From the NCBI GenBank assembly GCA_946122785.1, contig CAMGYJ010000011.1, positions 7,378,001 through 7,442,000 of the forward strand: a DNA stretch of 64,000 nucleotides, in the 5' to 3' direction. Of this stretch, positions 1-9,800 are shown in pieces. A program made the translations under genes and the position numbers. The DNA comes from Linum tenue (Eukaryota; Streptophyta; Magnoliopsida; Malpighiales; Linaceae). The notes under the pieces were generated by a model. It was not told where the DNA came from, ran no database searches, and saw only the letters and a program-made list of their open reading frames with translations. The first letter of the stretch is position 1, and every line of letters starts with the position of its first letter.

Positions 1-79
1 CTTGACGATAAGCTTCTATTTGCGCGCTGATTTGTCGTAATGTTGCCGCAATGTCTTGATTCGCTTGATTCTCCGCCAT
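1..79 (-). CDS. Start of an LTR-retrotransposon gag ORF (partial, runs off the window)
   Basis: On the minus strand an ATG at 79-77 opens a frame of 26 codons that stays open to the window edge. It begins M-A-E-N-Q-A-N-Q-D-I and is rich in Gln, Asn and Ala. It lies about 60 bases downstream of a primer-binding-type motif and an LTR, which is where gag of a Ty3/gypsy or related element is expected. No conserved gag domain is visible in so short a piece, so the identification rests on position. The lineage is unknown. Confidence 0.55.
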   Translation of the reverse strand, partial: MAENQANQDIAATLRQISAQIEAYRQ

Positions 80-89
80 TATTGCTTCG

Positions 90-138
90 CCGCTGAGTTT
101 GAACCGGTAATCCTCAAATCGCCGCTGAGTTTGAACCG
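90..138. repeat. Two direct copies of a 20-bp leader repeat
   Basis: The 20-bp word that begins CGCCGCTGAGTTTG occurs at about 90-109 and again at about 119-138, between the primer-binding site and the gag start of the retrotransposon at the window edge. It is a tandem duplication of about 29 bp in the untranslated leader. Confidence 0.75.
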
Positions 139-153
139 GGCTCTGATACCACT

Positions 154-939
154 TGATATGATCCTAATTCGAGAATCCACCCAAACTTGGACCAAAAATC
201 AGAATTGCACAACGTCGAACTCTTCTTGGGATTTTCTTCTTTCTTCAATAACACGAAAATAAAGATACTTGCGGAATCGATCAAACAAATCCGAACTCGT
301 GAGAAGGGCCAATTGGTATATGAAACCAATCAAACAATCTCGAACCCGTGGATAAGGCCAATCGATATAGTCGATGCTCGCCACAACTAGACGCGTTCTC
401 TAGTTGATAAGAGACCACTCAATTCTCCCGAATCCTCAAAGGAGAGATTAAGCAAAAACGTTAACAAAGGAACTCGAGTAAACACTCAATGTAATTGATA
501 TCTGAAATCTTGGGTACAAAATTCGTAGCTCTTACATCCTCTATTTATAGAGGTCGCAAAAACATAAAACTAACCTAAAAGGAATAGGAAAACAAATCCC
601 AAACTAACTAGGAAACATAATACTACTTAAATAAGGACTATAACTCGTTTTTATGACCAAAGGAAGCTCCTTAGCCGCTAAGTAATCTCCAAACACGTTT
701 TTAATGCTTAAGGAAGCTCCTTAGTGGTTAAGCAATCTCTTTCCTTGTCCTTTTCACATTTGGATGACTTGGGCAGCAAGGATGGACGTTTTGGGCTCCA
801 AGAAATGTTGTAGGCCCAATCCTTAATGCATCTCCATTTATCCATCAAGAATGCTCCCAGTTGATACTTAAATCGTCGAATTCGAATCTTCATTTTTGGA
901 CCACGGGAATTGAATATTGTGCGAGTCGATATCGCATCA
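154..939 (-). repeat. 5' LTR of a minus-strand LTR retrotransposon
   Basis: On the minus strand this 786-bp block starts TGATGCGATATC and ends GGATCATATCA, the TG...CA ends expected of an LTR. It carries a TATA box (TATAAATA, complement of 542-549) at a plausible promoter position. Immediately inside lies a primer-binding site, TGGTATCAGAG (complement of 141-151), complementary to initiator tRNA-Met. The element continues leftwards beyond base 1, so this is the 5' LTR. The matching 3' LTR and the target-site duplication cannot be seen here. Confidence 0.8.
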
Positions 940-1927
940 ATAGGTACAATCTAAAGTTATATCACAACGTTAAAAACACAACTTTAAATTATACCATAAA
1001 AAAAAAAAAAACTAAAGCACCAATACTTTAAAGCATTGTCGTATCAATTGGTTAGTAATCAATGAATTAAGCTTCTAGAAACTAAAAAGATAGAAAGCAA
1101 TTAAGCAAAGCAAGTTAATTGTGTGGTTGTTGTCATTTCTTTTTTCTTCTTTTCATTGATCCATCATCCGATCCCCAATATATTCATATTCCTGCTCACG
1201 AATCGCGACAAAGTGGAAAAAGTTGCAAAATGTGAGGCCAAAAGTGTAAAGGAGACTACTTAGACGGTGGCTACGTACATCAACAGTATAATTTATAGCT
1301 GAAAAGTAAAACTGTCACCCCCATTCAAATTTTCCTGTCCATAGAGTGATTTTAGGAAGCTGATGTGGCAGGGTGTTGAGCGGGAAAAAAATAGAACTCC
1401 CTGCCAGATTGCAGAACTAAGAATCGTCCACTACCCACCTTTTTCTCCTGGTTTCCCACGTTATCATTTATTTTTCATTTAATTTTCGTTTGGCTGAAAT
1501 ACCACCTTTTTTACTGGGTTCCCACGTTATCCTTTCGCCTACCCGCAGGACAGGAGGAGAATCAGTTTCCATCGGAAAATTCTGGTAAGAGGGCGTCACG
1601 GTTTCGTGTTCAGCGGAGGAAGGCGCTGCCGGCCGGCTGTTGCTGAGTTCATGGGAAGATGACCAGACGTTTTGGTGGTCAGTGGCGGAAAGCAGTGACG
1701 GCCCGCTTCTGCTGCGACTGAGGAGATCGCGTTTGGGAGTGCAGCGAACAATCTCCGTGGCGAAGAGGTTGTTGACGATCGAGGCTTTCCCTTCCGGCGA
1801 GAAGCACAACTACTGCCGCCGCCACCACCGTCTCCCCCGCCGCCACGAACCCTGCTTCTCCTTTCTTCTCTGCTTCAGCCTCTAGAAGGTCGCTACAAAT
1901 CGCTCCAGCTACTCGCATCCGTTGAGG
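940..1927. other. Intergenic stretch, no supported gene
   Basis: The part from 940 to about 1480 is AT-rich with short homopolymers. The part from about 1480 to 1927 becomes GC-rich and is open in several frames on both strands (for example a minus frame of 113 codons from 1809). None of these frames shows a recognisable domain. The GC-rich part directly abuts the psbW-like fragment and could have been joined to it by rearrangement. Confidence 0.4.
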
Positions 1928-2290
1928 AGCCATCGCCGCTGGGCTCGACGCAGCTGCTGCGGCCACCGCCGCCATCAGCGAAGCGCTCATCATCCCCTTC
2001 TTCTCCCACCCGCTGCCGTTGCTTCCGTTTCCTTCCGTCGAGCACTTCACCACTCTCCCTCTCTTCGCCATCGACGGCAGCCTGCATATCACCCAATTGA
2101 TTCAATTTCTTGGTTCCCCCAAGCTGAATTGATAAAAGCTAGAGGTAATTGTGAATTTCAGGGGAGGGGGGGGGGGGCGTCAAGAGTACTCACCGAGAAC
2201 TGGGGCGGAGGAAACCCCTAGAGAGGGGTTGCGACGGAGAGATGCATGGATGAAGGAAGAAGTTGTGGTTGTGGCGGAGATGGACGCCAT
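1928..2290 (-). pseudogene. psbW: psbW-like (photosystem II reaction centre W) gene fragment, lacking its membrane domain
   Basis: On the minus strand an ATG at 2290 begins a Ser/Thr-rich chloroplast transit peptide (M-A-S-I-S-A-T-T-T-T-S-S...) ending near L-G-V-S-S-A-P-V-L-G. A short intron follows, with a GTGAGT donor near 2193 and a CAG acceptor at 2082-2084. The second exon reads L-P-S-M-A-K-R-G-R-V-V-K-C-S, then an Ala-rich stretch ending S-P-A-A-M-A, as in the thylakoid-transfer domain of PsbW. In PsbW the mature single-helix membrane protein should follow, with its E-R-M-S-T-E-G-T-G and L-S-N-N-L-L-G-W motifs. That part is absent: the frame runs into unrelated Arg/Ala/Val-rich sequence. 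The GTGAGT donor also leaves the exons one base out of frame; a GTACTC donor four bases further would fit. A truncated copy is most likely. A chimeric new gene is possible. Confidence 0.6.
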
Positions 2291-3193
2291 TTTTCACACT
2301 CTGACCCTGGGAAGGAAGGAAGGAAGGGATTAGGACGGTAGCTGGTTCTGTGAGAAACTACTGGAAGTAGTGAGCTTTGCAGAGGTGATATAATTTGCAC
2401 AGCTTAATACTGACCATAGAATTTGCCCCCATCACAAAGTTCCATGCTAAGTTACTCTCCTTATTGGATCTTTTAGTTGTGTATAATTCTTGGTTTCGTG
2501 ATATGGTATTGGAGATATGAGTAGGTGAGGTTTGGAACGGACCAGAGCATTAGCAGCAGTTGGTTGTGAGATGGTATGTGTAAAATGGAATCATGGTAAT
2601 TACTTGGCTCTACTCATATAGGTAGGCTATATTTGAACCTCAAGGGAAGAATTCTCTTGCCACTTTTTAAGCTTTTTGTTTAGGTTTCCAACGTCAATGT
2701 GTGCCTGCTTTATGTCAACATAATCAAGCTTAATTGAAAGCAATACTTCCCACTTTGTTCACTCAATTTTTCTGTGTTTCACGGCTTTCTTATCTAATTT
2801 TTTTGTTTCTAAATTGCCTCTATTTTGGATATAACTTGCACTTTAGGCTATGTAATCGACAACTAATGATTTAATCCATGACCTTCGGAAGAACGGTTTG
2901 AGTTTACATTTTCCTTATGTCATTAGTTCTTATAAGTAATTTGTTGAGTTCTTATGCTAATGTACGGTCTCTTTTTTCTTTTTTTTTCCTTTAGTAGTTT
3001 GGTCCAAGAAATCATGTGATCATTAATTTTTTCTTTAAGATCACTAGGTTCATCGATTTAGTTTGCCAATCAAGCATTTAACCTTCGTTTAGTTCCTAAT
3101 TGAGAGCGTAAGATCATTTGTATAATAATAGTACATGCCTCCGATACTGTGTTAAGATGGAACTGAAATGAGTTGGATGTAATGTCTTTGTTT
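2291..3193. other. AT-rich intergenic stretch, nothing recognised
   Basis: The sequence contains no long open frame with a recognisable product on either strand and no clear terminal repeats. It lies upstream of the psbW-like fragment and may include its former promoter. Confidence 0.4.
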
Positions 3194-3269
3194 GGTCCGC
3201 TTTTATTCAGTGTTCAAGAAGACGCGATTAATCTCTAGCCTAGGCGCGATTAATAGCTGGGCAGGAGGA

Positions 3270-3296
3270 AATCGCCCAGTCTAGCTCTGGGCGATT
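3270..3296. repeat. Perfect 10-bp inverted repeat (hairpin) in a GC-rich patch
   Basis: AATCGCCCAG at 3270-3279 is followed after a 7-base loop by CTGGGCGATT at 3287-3296. The surrounding 3194-3360 contains further degenerate copies of a GGCGATTAATCTAGGC-like word. This looks like a mobile-element remnant, but it could not be assigned to a family. Confidence 0.5.
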
Positions 3297-3360
3297 GATC
3301 TAGGCACCTGGGCACTCGGAGACGCGTTTTCACTTTGGTGGGCGACGCCTAGAACAACTA

Positions 3361-3615
3361 ATAAAGGGGAAATTGTAGCCTTTTTGTGAAAATCCCAAAC
3401 CCTATTCTATTTCCCCTTTCCACCCGCTCTGTAGCCTCCCCGAGAACCTGTCCAATCCTCCTGGAAGATTGATCAATCTGCACTCGCAATTGCCGGATTT
3501 GGTAGGCTAACTGGGTTGCCGGCGCCAATAGTCTCTCGAAGGCCCAGAGGTTTCTATTTTTCCATAGTTGCCAACAGAAAGTAACGAAGAGGGATGCGTC
3601 TATCGGTCTATGGTA
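3361..3615 (-). pseudogene. LINE (non-LTR retrotransposon) ORF2 fragment
   Basis: The minus strand is open from about 3615 to 3361. It reads D-A-S-L-F-V-T-F-C-W-Q-L-W-K-N-R-N-L-W-A-F followed by a Gln/Arg-rich stretch. The pattern W-x2-W-K-x-R-N-x3-F is typical of the segment after the zinc-binding zf-RVT domain in plant L1-type LINEs. Only about 80 codons remain, with no reverse transcriptase or endonuclease and no poly-A tail. It lies in opposite orientation to the LINE fragment at 5094-6296, so the two are separate insertions. Confidence 0.7.
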
Positions 3616-5065
3616 TTAATAGTCATCTTTATCACTATGCTTTTCATTTTATTTGTTGCTTCTAATTATAATGATCAACAGATAAGTCAATAAAATATGT
3701 GATCGCGTTGACCTATGAATCAATTTGGAATTGTGCAAGTTGTTGAAAATAAACACTATTTCAAGAGACATTGTTTTATGCAGGTATAACAGCTCCATTC
3801 TCTACTAGCAAAAGCAAAGTCGATCATTTGCCTGGAGGGAGGGAAACATCTTTAGGAATCTTCTTGAAATTCCCCGACTTTTATTGTTGATCATTTGACC
3901 TTCCAAAAATAACGATGAGCATAATGTAATTGTCCATTTTTTTGCAAGAGGATAATAGATTACCAACTAATTCACTAATAATTCTTGAGCTTTACGGATG
4001 GTATTCTTTTTAATTAATTTTCTTTATTATAGTTATTTATTGTTGTAAATTTTCACTTCATAATGTTAGTATACGTGTAACTATAAACATAATTGTTGAA
4101 AGCGTACTAATATTTGTGGATACTCGAAACCTAATATGCCATGAAATAGGTGGCAGACACAAGGACTGTCGTAAATTTAGCATATGTTATACTATCGAGC
4201 TAAAAGCCGAGCACAAAGCTAAGAACAAATTTATGGGCACACAAATTTTTGACAAAAAGTTTTTATTTGTTGGTGGTACATATTTGTTATAAATTTTTAG
4301 AATCTTTCAAATGACATAGTAGACAAATCTATAAGTGTTGACTTTTAGATATCAAAGGCAACACCAAAATCAATTATAAAAAATTCATATTGATTTCCTA
4401 AAATCATGAATCTTTTTCAGAAACTTAATTTTCACAACAAATGATTGTATGTTTGAACTATAGAGTGCCTTATTTAATTAAAATTTTGAAGAAATAATTG
4501 GAATATTTTAGATATGTCCATTATAATACAATTGTACTATCCGTATACATTAATGTTAGCTATTAACAACCACAACTGCTTTTGGAGATATATATTATTT
4601 AAAAGTGAATTATTAGTTAATAATTTTGTATTTTCTCAATTAGTACCTAATGGTTGTCGACCATAAAATTTGAATCCTTTATTTGATAAATTTTTATCCC
4701 TCCAAATTACTAATAGGGAAAATCCCTTGGAGTTTATAATTAATACTTCAATGCTTAATTATTTTATTTTCATGGATATAATAGAAAAATAAGTGAATAA
4801 TATCAAATTTTATGAAGAAATATTTTTTAAGTAATTTATTCTAACAATAGGAAGTGATTTTTTTCTTAAATGTAAAAAATATATAGACAACAGTAAGCGA
4901 TAGCATGATCAATACAAATACTTATAAACTAACTAATGTTACAATCAATAATTCGCAAAAATATTAGTTTCAACCCACTAATAAATTATTTAGACGATCC
5001 CAAATTATTTGAAAATATCAAAAAATAGATTAATATAAAAATATAATAAATAAAACTAAATTCAT
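3616..5065. other. AT-rich stretch without genes, possibly the body of a non-autonomous Helitron
   Basis: No open frame of note is present on either strand. Composition is strongly AT-rich, as in many plant non-autonomous elements, and the stretch ends at a Helitron-like 3' terminus. A TCTCTACTAG word near 3799 resembles Helitron 5' starts but is preceded by T rather than A, so the boundary is unproven. Confidence 0.35.
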
Positions 5066-5093
5066 CCGACCAACGGGTCGGGTAAAAAGCTAG
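5066..5093 (+). mobile_element. Helitron-like 3' terminus (hairpin plus CTAG end)
   Basis: A 6-bp stem, CCGACC at 5066-5071 and GGTCGG at 5076-5081 around an AACG loop, is followed by a short A-rich spacer and CTAG at 5090-5093. The next base is T. Helitrons end in a hairpin followed 10-12 bases later by CTRR and insert between A and T, so this matches. The same arrangement recurs at 32501-32527, at 32831-32858 and on the minus strand at 62061-62088. The 5' end was not identified, and the AT-rich 3616-5065 with no gene may be its body. Confidence 0.55.
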
Positions 5094-5100
5094 TTGCTAA

Positions 5101-5871
5101 TTAATCATTGATCAGTGGTTTGACCCGCCCACGTGCCAGGCTATTAAAGTAATCCCTCTTCCTCGGCAGGATGTTCCGGATAAACTAATCTGGCATGCGA
5201 CTAGTGATGGGGTTTTCACGGTCAAATCTGCCTACCATCTTGCTGTGCTATATGATAAACAGAACGGGAAGTGGCGAGCCACGGCTAGTTGGTTGGATCG
5301 GCCCAGTTGGATTCGGTTGTGGGAGGCTGATATCCCGCCCAAGTTGAAGGTCTTTGTTTGGCAGATTTTTTCTAGAATACTGCCAACTACTGAGGCATTG
5401 CGGGAGAGAGGGGTCCAGGTTCTCGCTCGTTGCCCAGTGTGCTGGGCAGCAGAGGAGACAATGGAGCATCTGTTTCTCGATTGTCCGGTGGCAAGGGCTC
5501 TCTGGGACTATGCTGGATTGGAGTATTTAGGGCAAGGGCTGCCGCGGCATACCTTCCCGCTCTTTCTTAAGAGAATGATGATGCTTATCAATCAGCCCGC
5601 GTTGTTGCTTAAGGTGGTTATGGTTCTCTGGCGAATTTGGCGCTCACGTAACTGGGTGGTTTTTGAGGGAAAGCAATTTGGGTTCCCGGCCTTGTTAAGG
5701 CAGCTTAACCAGCAGTTTGAGGAGTGGGATCGTTTGCCGAAGGACCCTGTAGCTAGTTATGGTCAATCCCAGGTGCAGCCTGAGGGGCTTGCTGGATCAT
5801 TAGCTACGGTGTGTAGGTGGGATGGGGCAACGAGGTGTGGTTCGCATTCAGCTGGGGGATGGTTATTATGA
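5101..5871 (+). pseudogene. LINE ORF2 C-terminal part: zf-RVT domain and first part of RNase H
   Basis: The frame is open from 5101 (after a stop at 5098) and reads W-H-A-T-S-D-G-V-F-T-V-K-S-A-Y, then P-P-K-L-K-V-F-V-W. A Cys/His cluster follows, C-P-V-C-x7-T-M-E-H-L-F-L-D-C, which is the zinc-binding reverse-transcriptase region (zf-RVT) found between RT and RNase H in plant LINEs. It ends near W-D-G-A, the region of the first RNase H aspartate, and then hits a stop because of a frameshift near 5855. Without RT it cannot act alone. Confidence 0.8.
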
Positions 5872-6245
5872 ATCAGGCTGAGGAGATTATTTTTGCTACT
5901 GGGATCCAATTCAGATTGATTGATGATCCGCTTGTGGTGGAGGCCTTAGCCCTTCGTGAGGCGGTTAATTGGTGTCGGGACCATGCATTCGCGGAGGTTC
6001 GTTTTGAAGGGGATGCCAAAGTGCTCATCGATAAAGTCCTGATTGCTGATGCCAGGGATAACCGGATTGGCGCGATTCTGCAGGAGATCATTCAAATTTT
6101 TGCTAGTAATCCGTACTTTAGTGTGAGATTTGTAGGTCGGCATAACAATAGGGTAGCCCACTTGGTGGCTCGCAAAGCCCTCTCTTTGTATCCGTCTATG
6201 AGTCCTGTGTTTGATTATCAGGCCTGGCTGAATTCCAGGATGTAA
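5817..6245 (+). pseudogene. LINE RNase H domain (frame-shifted continuation)
   Basis: In a frame shifted from the zf-RVT part, this ORF continues the RNase H fold (RVT_3 type): a start resembling G-x-V-I-x-N, then A-E-A/L-A-L-R-E-A-V-N-W-C, then F-E-G-D-A-K-V-L-I-D and F-V-G-R-H-N-N-R-V-A-H. The order and spacing of the Glu and Asp residues match plant LINE-associated RNase H. Together with the previous entry it is one broken ORF2 tail. The stop at 6243-6245 precedes a short 3' UTR and the poly-A tail. Confidence 0.78.
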
Positions 6246-6296
6246 CTGCCTATTTTTCTGATCAATATAAGATTATCTTTTGTCAAAAAAAAAAAA

Positions 6297-7284
6297 CTAT
6301 ATGTTTTTTGTTTTGGTGTGGCCGAGGGATGAACCATGTTATAAAACGGCTGCAATTTGTGTCTTATTTCACGACGAGCTTATTATTATTATTGTCATCT
6401 TGTTGGGATGTGATGTGATCGTGAAGGCAGAAGGGAAGCCCAAAATGCCATGTTGTAAATGTGCGGGAAATATTTATGCGTTTTGTACCGTTATAAAATT
6501 TGGAAAAATAATGATTTGATTTCAGATAGTTTTTTTTTAATGTATGGATAAAGGTATATATAAGTGGTTTGAAAATGAAATCTTATAGTAACAAATATCA
6601 AGAAATAAATTTCATTTTCATTTCTTACGAAATTGTATCAAGATAAGTCGTTAGCTACTTTTCCGAAACTCTTTTTTTTTTCTTCTTTCGAGTTCATCCA
6701 ATTCGAGAACCCAAATCCTATTATTTTATGGGTCAATTCCATTAAATTTTCTTAATGATTATCGGTTTCGGAGTTTACATCTATTGTATAGTCAGTATTT
6801 TCATCCCACATTATCCACCAACAATCAACAAGCATAATTGATAATACTAGGTTTCGTTCTTATATAAAAAATAGGATAATGTCTATTTTTTATCCAAATC
6901 ATTTTCACATTTTTTTATATAATCCCAATCTATTAAAATTTTATTAATTAGCCATATTTTTTGTAATGCATCAAAATATTAGCCATTTTTACGTTATCGT
7001 TAATAATTTTGCAACTCTTTTTTTAGTTAAAATACTAAATTTTTTGAAATATTGACCCTGATGTGTCTCTTCCAAGTCAGTATCACGTTGCCAATCAATA
7101 TTACTAACAAAATTGCTAACTTATAGTTAATATTTGGCTAATTTTTAGTATTTCCATAGGTTTGAACATTACTAAAAAAAAATACTAGGTTTTGTCGAGT
7201 TGGGCTAAAAGGACACACTGTGCTGGTGAATTAAGACCATATACTCAACAGTAAATTTTGGGCTTATAGAGCTTTGCTTGTGAT
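6297..7284. other. AT-rich intergenic stretch, nothing recognised
   Basis: The stretch between the LINE tail and the promoter of the thioredoxin-like gene has only short open frames without recognisable motifs. Confidence 0.4.
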
Positions 7285-7294
7285 CCCGTTGATT

Positions 7295-7333
7295 CGGCCC
7301 ATAAACGATCTAGCTTTTCTCATGATGGGCCGA
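7295..7333 (+). promoter_or_regulatory. Pair of site II (TGGGCC) motifs upstream of the thioredoxin-like gene
   Basis: TGGGCC occurs on the minus strand within 7295-7302 and on the plus strand within 7324-7333, about 150-180 bases before the start codon at 7478. Such motifs bind TCP factors and are common in promoters of plant housekeeping genes. The assignment rests on motif and position only. Confidence 0.45.
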
Positions 7334-7477
7334 ATGGACCCTCTGATGCCTTTTAGCTCAACAGAAGGATAGGGTTCACCGTCAAAACAAAAGCCCATCA
7401 GTCCAAAACCCCGGTGCTGTAGAGAGTTTTTGGGAAGTCAGTCGGTCTTTCCCAATTCCGGAATTTTCTTCTAGGAA

Positions 7478-8393
7478 ATGAAGAGCGAAGCAGCTCCAAA
7501 GCAACCACTCTTCTGTCTAAAATGGCCGTGGGACGCCGCCGATCAGAATCACCCCAGAAGAAACTCGACCCCCTGCTCCTACGACGGTCCATGGCTGTTC
7601 AAATCACTCAACACCCTGAGCTCCATCGCCATCAATTCCTTCAACACGATTTCCAATTCATCGACCTCATGGGCGAATAGCAGCTTCAATTCGGTCCAAT
7701 TGGGACCGGCGAAGGGGAACGTAAAGGCGCTGACGGCGGAAGAGCAGGGGGAGGCGGAGCAGAGAGCTTTCGCGTCGGCTCTGGCCAGTGGGAAACAGGC
7801 GACGGTGCTTGAATTCTATTCCCCCAAATGTAAGCTCTGCAACTCGTTGGTCAATTTCGTGGCGGAGGTGGAGAAGCGGAACTCGGATTGGGTCAGTGTC
7901 GTGATGGCCGACGCAGAGAACGAGAAATGGCTGCCTGAGGTAAAATTTACCTAAACCCCCACTCTCTCTCAGAGTTCCTAATAACAAGAAATGAACGATG
8001 GCATAGAAGAAAACGATGTAGGCAGTAATAGGCTGAGTTGATCTCGTTCTGCTAAGGGAAATCAATGGTGGTCTTGTTTTCGAATCCATGTTTAGTTTGG
8101 ATTGGTGTATGATGAATTTCATGTTTATAGCGAGCAAAAGTTTGAGTCTTTCAGATGATTGAAGTGTTTTTGTTGGTGTTGTGGGTCTTCAGCTGCTGCA
8201 TTATGACATCAAGTACGTACCTTGTTTTGTGATGCTGGACAAGAATGGAAAGGCGGTGGGGAAGACTGGAGTTCCCAGCAGTCGATTGCATGTGGTTGCT
8301 GCCATTTCTCATCTCCTCAAGCTCAGGCGTCCCCACTCTACCACCGCTATCACTACGCCTTCTGGAACGGGAACACCAACTCAGCCACCATAA
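7478..8393 (+). CDS. Thioredoxin-like fold protein, two exons
   Basis: Two exons, 7478-7939 and 8193-8393, join in phase 0 across a GT-AG intron and give 220 residues. The first 90 or so residues are basic and Ser/Asn-rich and may be an organelle leader. The thioredoxin fold follows: a strand V-L-E-F-Y-S-P, the active-site-like C-K-L-C (about residues 116-119), then the intron, then [12 protein letters not shown] with the conserved cis-proline before a beta strand, and a final helix. The C-terminus is a Thr/Pro-rich tail. A C-x-x-C pair plus cis-Pro suggests redox activity, but C-K-L-C is not the classic W-C-G-P-C, so substrate and class are unknown. No disruption is visible. Upstream site II motifs suggest broad expression. 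Confidence 0.82.
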
Positions 8394-9383
8394 CTCTCTT
8401 TGACTCCCCTCTGTCAAGTATAAGATTCTTACCCATGTGGTTATGGTGGCGGGCCTTCTGTTTTGTTGTTGGCTATATTCACCATAATGGAAAACAAAAC
8501 AAAAGCAAGCAAGCAAGAAGAAGCCCCCCAATTTTTTTTTTTTTTGCCTCTTATGTATATTGATCATGTAAGACCCTCTTGTTCTTATGCAGTTAATGTA
8601 GGATGTTATTGAATTGTGTTCTCAAACAGTAATGACGATTTTGACTTGACTTATTCCAGTCTGCTATCTGCTTCGAGAGAAACTGGAGCGAGGTTTTCCC
8701 TACTGGTTTTGCCTCGCACCATTCTGTTCTCGTTCTGTTCGGTCTTCCTATTAGAATGGGTTGATGTGCACTGAAGATGCTTAGGCACAAAACGATTATA
8801 AATATTGAGGTACCAGTCTCGTTCAGGTCCTGCTGCTGCTCGCAGATAATTCAGATCTTCCTGTCAAGCATATTGTTCAGGAAACTCCTTTCCTTCCACT
8901 GAAAAAAAATTAATTGGAGGTATTGACTGGAATGTCTAAATCTATGATGGAGATTGGAGAGTAGGTTTTTGGCTGGATCTGAGGGGCAGAGCAGCAGAAG
9001 GGAACCGCAGGCAGCAGTGGTAAACGTCGGAAGTCATAAGGTATAACAAAAACATGTGCAGCTTTTTTCCCCTCTCTGAAACTGAAACCCTTTTCTCTCT
9101 TCTCACTTCTCTGAATGCTACAGTTTCGTGAGAATAACACTACCTACTCCGATATATCATTCTCATCATGTCAGTCCCCTTCACGTGAACCCACAAACCA
9201 AAAGAAAACCCAAAAATAGAAAACCAGGACCAAATAACTAAAAACAGAGAGAACTGGATTCAAGAAAGAACAGAGTCAATCAAACCTAAGGAAGTAACAA
9301 GACCATTCGTTCAATGGTTAAACAATCAACAATGATTCCTAGAACCCAAAATAGTGAGTAGTAATTAGAGTGGAAGTTGAGGT
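8394..9383. other. 3' UTR and intergenic region
   Basis: The first 200 bases are probably the 3' UTR of the thioredoxin-like gene, with a poly-T run at 8532-8544. No other gene is supported. The 3' UTR of the convergent membrane-protein gene ends somewhere in the last few hundred bases. Confidence 0.4.
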
Positions 9384-9800
9384 TTAAGCAGCTGCATTTG
9401 TTTCATCATCATCATCATCATCTTCGTCTTCTTCTTCTTCATGATCACGAGTGGGAGTAGGCGTAGTGGTAGCAGGGGAAGCTACTGCATTGTCACCCGA
9501 TTGTGGATCCCTTGTGACGGCCGTCGGCGGTGGAGTGTTGCTGGTGGTAATCCTTCCATCAATGCAAGATGAGAATTTGGTCTCAGCCCAGCTTTCTATA
9601 TCATAATCACCATAACCAAAAATAGTCCTCCCAGAACACAGCCTCCCAATCATCCCTGCCACAATGCCGAGAATCATGATCACTACCAGCACCGCGATTA
9701 CCGGCCCGATCGAAGCGTGAGACGACGAAGACGACGAGTGAATGGGGAAAGGCTCCACGCCTATGTCGGGCTGCTGCTGCTGGCCTAGTGGCATCGACAT
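9384..9800 (-). CDS. Small single-pass membrane protein of unknown function
   Basis: A single-exon minus-strand frame of 138 codons runs from the ATG at 9800 to the stop at 9384. The N-terminus is short and Gln/Ser-rich. One hydrophobic segment lies at about residues 31-53 (I-G-P-V-I-A-V-L-V-V-I-M-I-L-G-I-V-A-G). A conserved-looking juxtamembrane block follows, G-R-L-C-S-G-R-x-I-F-G-Y-G, then Y-D-I-E-S-W-A-E and S-S-C-I-D-G-R-I. The C-terminal tail is Thr/Pro-rich and then strongly acidic (runs of Glu and Asp). The layout recalls a plant-specific family of uncharacterised short transmembrane proteins. There is no clear signal peptide. It is transcribed convergently to the thioredoxin-like gene. 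No function is proposed. Confidence 0.75.
   Translation of the reverse strand: MSMPLGQQQQPDIGVEPFPIHSSSSSSHASIGPVIAVLVVIMILGIVAGMIGRLCSGRTIFGYGDYDIESWAETKFSSCIDGRITTSNTPPPTAVTRDPQSGDNAVASPATTTPTPTRDHEEEEDEDDDDDDETNAAA

Larger units (their letters stand above)
5094..6296 (+). mobile_element. 5'-truncated LINE with poly-A tail
   Basis: The segment encodes the 3' part of a plant LINE ORF2 and ends in a short 3' UTR with an (A)12 tail at about 6285-6296. There is no endonuclease or reverse transcriptase core, consistent with the 5' truncation usual for target-primed reverse transcription. The left limit is taken as the base after the Helitron-like CTAG end. A target-site duplication could not be identified by eye. 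Confidence 0.75.

Noticed and set aside
1468..1885. Overlapping GC-rich open frames on both strands next to the psbW-like fragment
   Set aside because: No recognisable domain, and both strands are open over the same bases. Described only as intergenic context.
6280..6519. 79-codon plus frame after the LINE tail
   Set aside because: Begins at the poly-A tail and encodes a Cys/Val-rich sequence without a recognisable domain.
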